Assembly (NCBI GenBank): GCA_036276235.1
Contig: DATBDZ010000327.1
Coordinates: 1 to 16,715, forward strand
Length of the DNA stretch: 16,715 bases
Reading direction: 5' to 3'
From: JANWHF01 sp036276235
GTDB taxonomy: Bacteria > Planctomycetota > Phycisphaerae > Tepidisphaerales > Tepidisphaeraceae
Positions within the stretch are counted from its first letter, which is position 1, and each line of letters opens with the position of its first letter. Of the stretch, positions 4,319-10,909 are shown in pieces. A program made the translations under genes and the position numbers. The notes beneath the pieces are model-generated. The model was not told the origin of the DNA. It saw only the letters and a list, made by a program, of their open reading frames with translations, and searched no databases.

Positions 4319-7036
4319 TCACTTCCCGGGACCCACTTCCAGATTCCCCGATCGATACGGCAAAATCATGTCCTTCACCTGCTCGGTCGTCGGCGCGGCC
4401 GTGGTTGTCGGTTGCGATGACGGCTCAGTCGCCGGCGGTTGGCGGCCTTCTACGATCCAGCGCATCAGCGCGTAGTCGAGGGCATATGTTTTGAGCAGAT
4501 CGTCGTCGGGGATCGTGTCGCCGGTGACGCCCATGCTTGGGTCGGTGAGGCGGGCGCCAAAGCCAAGAGCCGTCACGGTGCCTTTGCCGATGCGGGCGGT
4601 GGATGCGACGGGTTTGCCGTCGAGGAGAATGAGCGGCTCGCCGCCGGCGACTTCCACCGCCGACGCGACGTGCGTGCTGCTCCATCCCGGCGGCGGCGTC
4701 AGATCGCCCGCCGGCAGCGCCTGCCCGCGTTTCATTTCCAGATGGAACGGATAGAGCAGGCTGTTGGCGGTTGATGTCGCATTTTCCGGAGCGTCGATCA
4801 CCAGCACTTTGCCGCCATTTTGCACATAGCGCACGAGTGCATCGCGGAAATCATCTGGCACATCCTTGCTCGGGTAGGTGAAGACGATCAAATCATCCTT
4901 CAACGCATCATCGCCGCTGGTGCGCTTGATGACGTAGCCGAGGCGGAGGATCCATCGCTCGAAGACGCCGAAGCCGTCCGGCTTGCCGTCGATGAAGCCG
5001 CCGTTAGAGAGAAGGGTTGCGCAGACGGTGCGATCGATAATGACGCGATGTAGAGCCGCGCCGGGTTTGGGAGAAATCGGCGGCATCCCATGCCGGTGCA
5101 CGGCGTGAAGCGCCGGGCCCGCGAGTGCCCAGCCGAGAAAAGCCGCGGAGAAGATCGCGAGCGTCCCTTCATTCCAGCCGCGGGCAAGCCAGAGGGTCGC
5201 GAGCAGCAGCGCGATTGCCGCAAACCAGGTTGGGTATCGCAGATCGATCTCGTCGTTTCGGTGATTGAGCCATTCGACGATTCCCATCAGCATCTCGATC
5301 TTGCCCGGCTCGAAGGTGCAGAAGTTGGACCAGATGGTGGAATCGGCCCAGGCGAAGATACGTCCCTTACCCGCGCGCGTGGCCCACGCCTGCACGAACG
5401 CGCCATAGCGCTCGTCGCTGGCATCATCCACCGGCGGATAAAAATTGCTCGCGTGATAATCCGGCCCCAGACTACACAAGCTGCGCGAAAGCACCGCCGC
5501 CCGCCCAACGCTGGCGCCAGGATCGATCGAGCAGGTGACGGCAAAGTTGAAGTCGCCGACATACTCCGTCGCCGGATGGGGCGCCCAGTGCGGCACAAGC
5601 TTCTGCTCAAATCGCGTGTCGGTATCAAGGATGACATCGTAGCGAAACGCGAAGCCAAAGCGGGACGCGATATCGTTGAGAGAAACGCCGGTGCCGAAGA
5701 CATCGGTGTGCTCGCCGACCAGCGCGATCCCGCCGCCGCGGCGGACGAATCGCACGATCGCGTCAATCTCATCCGGATCGTACCGCGATGTCGGAACCTT
5801 GCTGATCAGAACATCGCAGCCGGCCAGCGTGACATCGCTGATGTGCGATTCGATGCGGCCGATCTCGTAAAACTTCCCCAGATAATCGTAAATCGAGGCG
5901 TAGTTGTAGCCCGAATCATGGCCATACCACTCGGTATCAAACGGCCGCTGGGTCGGCTCCCATTTGGAATGAAATTCATCGACGAGAATGCGGCCGGGTT
6001 TGCGCGGGCCTGAAGGATCCCACAGGCTGACGAAGGTGATGGCAAAGGTGGCGGCGAGGGCCGCGCCCACCGCCGCGAAACGCCGCCAGAGCGGCGCGAT
6101 CGCCGGCAGCTTGGTGGTCATCGGAATGACGGGAATCGCGACGACCGCCGTTCTCGCAAATCGCGCCGCCAAAACGATCGGCGGAATCAGCATCGCCAGC
6201 AACACCCAGGTATTGCGGAATTGATCCATCAGGATCAGCGGCGATTCAAACTCGACGCGCAGCGCCCGATGCACCATCAGCGACATGCTGATGGCGGAGC
6301 GGATCGGCAGCCACGCGATGATGCACAGGAGCAGGAGCGCCGCACCGCGAGCGAAAGGCCGGAGGCGTCCGCCGCGCGGGAGTTGGCGTGCGCGAAGGGC
6401 GAGCAGCGCGAAGCCGCCGATGATGAAGCCGCACGTGGCGGGATCGAAAAATGAATCCCACGTCGCGCCAAGCTCGTGGAGTTTGCGCATCGTGTGCAGC
6501 GCGACGGTGTTCCCATCGCTTGCCGCGTCGATGCCGACAAATTGGGCGATGAAGCCCAGCAGATCTGGCAGCGGCCAGGGCAACTCATGCGAACGGCCCG
6601 TGATGCTCTGATAGGCAAAAATCGCCAACGCCCCAGCGACCAGAATCAGCCCGCTCCATACGCCCGCGGACGCAAGCGCCTGCGGCCAGCGGTGCGATTG
6701 CGGCAAAAGAGAGATCAGCAAGCCGCCCGCGACGATCCACGGCACAGCCGCGATCGGCCAGCTCGTCAGGAATCCGGTGATGATCAGAAGAATGCCCGCA
6801 CCAAGTTTGATCGGCCACGGCAAGTTGATCGGCGGCGCGCCAAGTAGGAGCACCACCGCCGCGCCCACCATGATCGACCAGTCAAGCCAATCGAAGTGAT
6901 GGTAATAACCCAGCCCCACAACCCACGACATCGACAGCAGTGCAACTGCGATCCAAGAGCGCACCTCGAAAGATTTGCGCAGGCCAAGCAGCCAGCCGAG
7001 TGCCAGGAGCGCGATTGCGACGAGGAGGGCGATCAT
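4319..7036 (-). CDS. Giant membrane protein: exosortase-like helical domain plus two GATase1-like domains
   Basis: 905 aa, function unknown. Residues 1-300 are a multi-helix membrane domain. Within it 'GFIAQFVGIDAASDGNTVAL' (161-180), 'FDPATCGFIIGG' (197-208, Cys202), 'WLPIRSAIS' (242-250, Arg246) and His256 recall the Cys-Arg-His layout of exosortases/archaeosortases, but the usual 'ACSG' is 'TCGF'. Another helix follows at ~316-338. Residues ~348-595 resemble a DUF4350/class-I-glutamine-amidotransferase-like fold ('CDVLISKV', 'IVRFVRRGGGIALVGEH', 'GRIFAWADSTIWSN'). A helix pair (602-642) and a second such fold (664-862, 'YVQNGGKVLVIDAP') come next, then a Thr/Pro-rich tail. No catalytic Cys-His-Glu triad of true amidotransferases is evident. 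It shares this layout with the upstream gene, whose stop it overlaps as ATGA. The exosortase comparison is tentative. Confidence 0.7.
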   Translation of the reverse strand: MIALLVAIALLALGWLLGLRKSFEVRSWIAVALLSMSWVVGLGYYHHFDWLDWSIMVGAAVVLLLGAPPINLPWPIKLGAGILLIITGFLTSWPIAAVPWIVAGGLLISLLPQSHRWPQALASAGVWSGLILVAGALAIFAYQSITGRSHELPWPLPDLLGFIAQFVGIDAASDGNTVALHTMRKLHELGATWDSFFDPATCGFIIGGFALLALRARQLPRGGRLRPFARGAALLLLCIIAWLPIRSAISMSLMVHRALRVEFESPLILMDQFRNTWVLLAMLIPPIVLAARFARTAVVAIPVIPMTTKLPAIAPLWRRFAAVGAALAATFAITFVSLWDPSGPRKPGRILVDEFHSKWEPTQRPFDTEWYGHDSGYNYASIYDYLGKFYEIGRIESHISDVTLAGCDVLISKVPTSRYDPDEIDAIVRFVRRGGGIALVGEHTDVFGTGVSLNDIASRFGFAFRYDVILDTDTRFEQKLVPHWAPHPATEYVGDFNFAVTCSIDPGASVGRAAVLSRSLCSLGPDYHASNFYPPVDDASDERYGAFVQAWATRAGKGRIFAWADSTIWSNFCTFEPGKIEMLMGIVEWLNHRNDEIDLRYPTWFAAIALLLATLWLARGWNEGTLAIFSAAFLGWALAGPALHAVHRHGMPPISPKPGAALHRVIIDRTVCATLLSNGGFIDGKPDGFGVFERWILRLGYVIKRTSGDDALKDDLIVFTYPSKDVPDDFRDALVRYVQNGGKVLVIDAPENATSTANSLLYPFHLEMKRGQALPAGDLTPPPGWSSTHVASAVEVAGGEPLILLDGKPVASTARIGKGTVTALGFGARLTDPSMGVTGDTIPDDDLLKTYALDYALMRWIVEGRQPPATEPSSQPTTTAAPTTEQVKDMILPYRSGNLEVGPGK

Positions 7037-10000
7037 GCGGCCTCCTCATATAAACTATCGGCGCGCAACTCTTGCCCCCTCCTCCGGTACTCCGGGGGAG
7101 GGCTGGGGTGGGGGTTATGGCGAGCAAGTATCTCCCGCGCGAATGGCCCCCACCCTAACCCTCCCCCGGAGTACCGGAGGAGGGAACAAAACCGGCATGC
7201 CGAAGTACCCACATAATGTTCTGAAAACACGGCGGGCAGTGCCCGCCCTACGCGGCACATCGAATCGTAGGGCGGGCACTGCCCGCCGCATTCGTTCTTC
7301 GCGGCTGTACCGGAGACAGATGCGCACTCGGCATCTAATGACGCGCGCCGAGACGGACCGGTCCTCATCAAAACTTCAGCCGTTGGCTGCGTCGGCACCG
7401 TGGTCGGCTGTGCCGGCGGTGTTGGCTCTGTCGCCGGCAGCGCCGGCCCCAGCGGCTGCGTCATCGGCGCTTCGGCAGGCTGCGTGTCCGGTTGCGTGGT
7501 CGGCTGTGTTTCTGGCGCGAGCGGCTTGCCGGTCGCGGGGTCGAGCGGCACTTGCTTCGGCGGAATCCAGGGCGTGCTCTCCGTGAGATAGGGGATGAAC
7601 CACCGCCAAAAATCCGCGTTCTCGCGCATCTGATCGAAAAGCTCGCCGCCCTCGGTTTCGAGGTTTTTGTTCATGGCGAAGCAGGTGTCGCCGACGAGCA
7701 CAATTTTCCCTTTTCCAAGCTGCCGCACGAGAATCACCGGCAGATCTTGATTGTTGCTGAGCCGACCGTTGGCGATGGCAGTCAGGCCATCGAGCTTCGT
7801 CTGCGCCGGATTTGGCCCCACCGGCCAGGCGGCGAAGAAACGCACGAAGCACTGATACTTCGACTCATCCGGCGATTGATAGTACGGCGCTTTGAAAAAC
7901 CCGAGTGGCTCGGGCGCGGGCGCGCCGGGCATCGGCGGCGCGATGCCGATGTACATGCCGTAATCGGAAAGAAGCTCCTGAGCCGCCCCGGTTTTGTCCC
8001 AGCCGGCGGTGATGATGAAGATGCCGCCGTCGTTGATGTAGGTGCGAATGATCTCGTGCTCGGCGGGGGTGAAATGGCGCGTGGGCCCGACGCAGACATA
8101 AAACGCCGCCTTGGAAAGTCGCGCGGCGGTCAATTCCGGAAGCTGAAGAGCAAGATACCCGTCGCGCATGAAGGCCATGCAGAGGCCCATCGTGCCATCG
8201 GGCCGCCAGGATTCTTCGCTTGATTCAGGGAGATGCGAGGAGTCGATGTACATCAAGCGGCTTCGGCCGCCGGACGGCGCGGGCGTCCACTCCTGGCGCG
8301 GCGTTTGGGCGTGGCCGGTAACCGGATCGGAGTTCACGACCGGCCGATCTCCCTGAATCATGCTGCCGTCAGGAATCACTTCGGTCGCATCAAAGGTGCG
8401 CGAAATGCAAACACCGATCGCGCAAGCGAGCAACAATCCGACACTTCCCGCGCGCCATGCAACCGGCCGGCCGCCGACAAGCAGCACCAGCGCAAGTGCC
8501 GACAGCGCGCCGAGCACCTGCCGCCATGGCGATTGCGGATTGGCTCCGCCGCCCGCCAGATAACAGAGCAGGCGGCTGGTGAATTGATGCGCGCCGACGT
8601 TGATGCCGTTCGTCGCGCTCGACGTATCGGAGAATGCGACGATCCGTCCATCGCCGACGGTTTGCTCGGCGGCGAGCACCATATCGCCGAGCTTTTCGCC
8701 CGGATCGTACTTGTGATTTCCGAGCATCGCCGACGCCGAGCCGGCGTCTCCCTCGTCGATCCATCCCCAGCGGCCAACCAGCAGCGGCCGCGCGGGCCAG
8801 TGCGTTTCCATCGATGCGCCGATCACCACGCCGAATTGATTGCGATCGTCGTGCATGCCGGTGGTCGTGGGATGCGCCAAGGCTTCGTAGGATTGCAGCC
8901 ACCCGCCGACGGCAAACTCCGCCGCGTCAAAGCGGACGCGCAAGGCGCTATCCTGCGAATCGGCGAGCTTGCGCAGCCGATCGTATTCCGCCTTGGCCTG
9001 CTTTTCGTGGGCGGCATCATACGCCAGGTTCGCCGGCTTCTGATCGAAACCCTTGGGCACGTCATCGGCAAAATCTTCCGGCGCTACGGGCAGGACGCCC
9101 GATATCGGGGCACCCGAATCAACCTCCACGCGATGGGCCTGGCAGATCTCCAGAAACTTCTGCAACTCCGCCCGCCGCGAATTCGCAAACTCGCGCGGCT
9201 GCAAGAGATCGTTCGCGCGATTGCGCCCATCCACTTCGCGAATCGTGTGATCGCTGAAGATCAGCAGCGATCCGCCGCGCCGGATGAAATTCCAGATCCG
9301 CTGGATCTGCCCGTTGCTTTCGCTCCAATCACTCCAGGCACGGTTGGGGTAGAGAATCACCAGAACATCGGCATCCTTCAGATCGGCGTCGCTCAAATCG
9401 GGCGAGATCAGGGCGCGGCCGCCCAGGCTCTGCACGAACGACGGCATCATGCCGTACATGCCGATCGAGAGGCGCCCGTATTGGCCATGCTCAGCCCGCA
9501 GCCAGTTGAGAAAGCCGTTTTCATAAAAGACGATTTTCTTCCCTTTGAGCTGATCGGCCGGGCCCGTCCCGAACAGCATGACCGCCGGCACGAGCAGCGC
9601 CAGAAAGCCGCAAAGAATGCTGGCGGGAACCCTGTCCATGCGCCAGCCACCCGGCGCGCTCTCGCGCCGCGTTGGAAGCTCACGTAGCGATGCCCACCGC
9701 AGCATGAATCCGGCGATGGTCAGTTGAATCAGCGCGCAAAGGACCGGCGCATTCCACGGCACAACATCGCGCACCATGTCCGGCCAGGTCTTCGTATCCT
9801 GCTGAAATGGAATCGCCGGATCAGGTTGCTTCGGCGGCGGCAGAACCGCCAGCAGCTTTGGCGCGGCCGAGAGCGCCCAGAGGTAGATGATCTGACCCAA
9901 GGCAATCGCCGCGAGGGCGAAGATCAGTCTCCAGAGCCATGGCCCCGGCGACAGCGCCAGCCATCCCGCGCAAAACGCGAGCATGAGCACGAGAAAATCG

Positions 10001-10551
10001 AAGCCGCCGTAAGTCGCCCCCACCCAGAGCGGCTCGCCCGCAATCCAGCCGACGATGCGGCCCATCGCCTGTGCGAAATTATCGGCGATGAGCCAGAGCG
10101 TCGGGATCGACGTGAGCGACAAACGCCAAATCGCGAAGATAACAATCGCTCCGCTGGCGGCGTAAAGAATGCCGCGCTCGCGCGAGCCATGGATCGCCCC
10201 GATGGCGGCAAGCATCATCGCCGGCGCCAGCACATTCACCGGCACCGACCACGATGATGTCATCGCGATCGATGCGATGATCGCAAAGAGAAACATCCCC
10301 GCCTTGCCGAGGCTCCATTGCCGCGGCCAGCCGGCCACGGCGATCGCGCCGAGCAACACCCAAGTAAATGAATGAACCAGTGAATGCGCCAGCAACCCCA
10401 CCGACCGCGCCGCCAGCCAGGCGGCGGCAAATCCCGCCAGTATCGCGACGATCGCCCAGGCCGCCGTGACTTGCGTCAAAGCCTCCGACTCCGCCGGCGC
10501 GGCCTTGCCCGGGCGAGCCTTCTTTACCGCCTCTGAAACATCTACCGCCAT
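7033..10551 (-). CDS. Giant membrane protein, paralogue of its neighbour, with repeat-encoded C-terminus
   Basis: 1172 aa, function unknown. Nine or so membrane segments occupy 31-327. 'GEPLWVGATYGGFDFLVLML' (172-191) aligns with the Cys202 segment of the downstream paralogue but has no Cys there. Residues ~337-665 form a glutamine-amidotransferase-like fold ('DADVLVILYPNRAW', 'WNFIRRGGSLLIFSDHTI', 'GRIVAFSDTSSATNG'). Two helices (678-716) and a second such fold (~765-990, 'YINDGGIFIITAGWDK', 'GKGKIVLVGDTCFA') follow, then a Pro/Thr/Gln-rich tail (1014-1058). Residues ~1063-1172 look like translated intergenic DNA: they cover a family D hairpin (1089-1107) and a family B hairpin (1121-1160). 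The stop still overlaps the next ATG as ATGA. AGGA lies just before the ATG. The ~350 bp upstream is tandem hairpins, so a promoter is not obvious. Confidence 0.7.
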   Translation of the reverse strand: MAVDVSEAVKKARPGKAAPAESEALTQVTAAWAIVAILAGFAAAWLAARSVGLLAHSLVHSFTWVLLGAIAVAGWPRQWSLGKAGMFLFAIIASIAMTSSWSVPVNVLAPAMMLAAIGAIHGSRERGILYAASGAIVIFAIWRLSLTSIPTLWLIADNFAQAMGRIVGWIAGEPLWVGATYGGFDFLVLMLAFCAGWLALSPGPWLWRLIFALAAIALGQIIYLWALSAAPKLLAVLPPPKQPDPAIPFQQDTKTWPDMVRDVVPWNAPVLCALIQLTIAGFMLRWASLRELPTRRESAPGGWRMDRVPASILCGFLALLVPAVMLFGTGPADQLKGKKIVFYENGFLNWLRAEHGQYGRLSIGMYGMMPSFVQSLGGRALISPDLSDADLKDADVLVILYPNRAWSDWSESNGQIQRIWNFIRRGGSLLIFSDHTIREVDGRNRANDLLQPREFANSRRAELQKFLEICQAHRVEVDSGAPISGVLPVAPEDFADDVPKGFDQKPANLAYDAAHEKQAKAEYDRLRKLADSQDSALRVRFDAAEFAVGGWLQSYEALAHPTTTGMHDDRNQFGVVIGASMETHWPARPLLVGRWGWIDEGDAGSASAMLGNHKYDPGEKLGDMVLAAEQTVGDGRIVAFSDTSSATNGINVGAHQFTSRLLCYLAGGGANPQSPWRQVLGALSALALVLLVGGRPVAWRAGSVGLLLACAIGVCISRTFDATEVIPDGSMIQGDRPVVNSDPVTGHAQTPRQEWTPAPSGGRSRLMYIDSSHLPESSEESWRPDGTMGLCMAFMRDGYLALQLPELTAARLSKAAFYVCVGPTRHFTPAEHEIIRTYINDGGIFIITAGWDKTGAAQELLSDYGMYIGIAPPMPGAPAPEPLGFFKAPYYQSPDESKYQCFVRFFAAWPVGPNPAQTKLDGLTAIANGRLSNNQDLPVILVRQLGKGKIVLVGDTCFAMNKNLETEGGELFDQMRENADFWRWFIPYLTESTPWIPPKQVPLDPATGKPLAPETQPTTQPDTQPAEAPMTQPLGPALPATEPTPPAQPTTVPTQPTAEVLMRTGPSRRASLDAECASVSGTAAKNECGGQCPPYDSMCRVGRALPAVFSEHYVGTSACRFCSLLRYSGGGLGWGPFAREILARHNPHPSPPPEYRRRGQELRADSLYEEAA
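7071..7190. repeat. Hairpin repeat family B, copy 2 (uninterrupted)
   Basis: Arms at 7071-7114 (starts CTTGCCCCCTCCTCCGGTAC) and 7147-7190 (ends GTACCGGAGGAGGGAACAAA) pair with a few mismatches near the loop. The loop (7115-7146) contains CCGCGCGAATGG. The left arm is the intact form of the one split at 2084/2311. The element lies inside the 3' end of the 1172-aa reading frame and is translated without a stop. Confidence 0.85.
7231..7287. repeat. Double hairpin repeat family D (GTAGGGCGGGCA type)
   Basis: Two 21-bp arms, 7231-7251 and 7267-7287, are exact reverse complements across a 15-bp spacer. Each is a GTAGG tag plus a mini-hairpin CGGGCAC/TGCCCG. The design is the same as family C with a different stem. 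It also lies inside the 3' part of the 1172-aa reading frame. Confidence 0.85.
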
Positions 10552-10905
10552 GTCGTCCTGTCCGCCGTTACAAAAGGGGATCGTGCGCCGCGCGTGCGGC
10601 TGAGGCTAACGCCTGCGAAGCCGATGGGTCAAGGGAAAAGCATGTGCGGGCGAGGTTATGTTCGCCGATTTCACGTAGGGGCGAACTTTATGTTCGCCCT
10701 TCGTGTTGCGCGCCGTCGATAAGGGCGAACACAAGGTTCGCCCCTACGGGGATTTCGTAGGGGCGAAGCTTGTCTTCGCCCTCCGCGTTTCGCGAGTGCA
10801 TTGGGCGAACCTTGTGTTCGCCTCTACGGCGATTTCGTAGGGGCGAAGCTTGTCTTCGCCCTCCGCCTTTCGCGCGAGTGCATCGGGCGAACACAAGGTT
10901 CGCCC
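10552..10905. other. Non-coding gap dominated by tandem hairpins
   Basis: This gap separates the WD40 fusion gene (stop at 10906) from the start of the 1172-aa gene (10551), both on the minus strand. 10675 onward is family C repeat; a worn additional arm is visible near 10645-10666 (CGGGCGAGGTTATGTTCGCC). The remaining 10552-10640 stretch, which should hold the promoter of the two giant genes, shows no clear -10/-35 pair to me. Confidence 0.6.
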
Positions 10906-10909
10906 CTAC
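10675..10909. repeat. Three tandem family C double hairpins, ~80-bp period
   Basis: Units at 10675-10747, 10757-10827 and 10837-10909 are separated by 9-bp linkers GGGGATTTC and GGCGATTTC. Units 2 and 3 are nearly identical; their left arms carry GGCGAAG/CTTCGCC in place of GGCGAAC/GTTCGCC. The right arm of unit 2 (10803-10827) has its loop reversed (CCTTGTG where the others have CACAAGG). The last arm supplies the TAG stop of the WD40 fusion gene. It could act as a transcription or mRNA-end structure between two co-directional genes. Confidence 0.85.

Noticed and set aside
5090..6013. 307-codon open frame on the plus strand
   Set aside because: Antisense to the 905-aa membrane protein; charged low-information composition and no family resemblance.
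8233..9687. 484-codon open frame on the plus strand
   Set aside because: It lies antisense to the 1172-aa membrane protein. It is Arg/His/Ala-rich without domains, as expected for a shadow frame in GC-rich DNA.
10675..10909. Possible CRISPR array (regular ~80-bp period)
   Set aside because: The units are palindromic double hairpins with near-identical linkers; there are no unique spacers and no cas genes.
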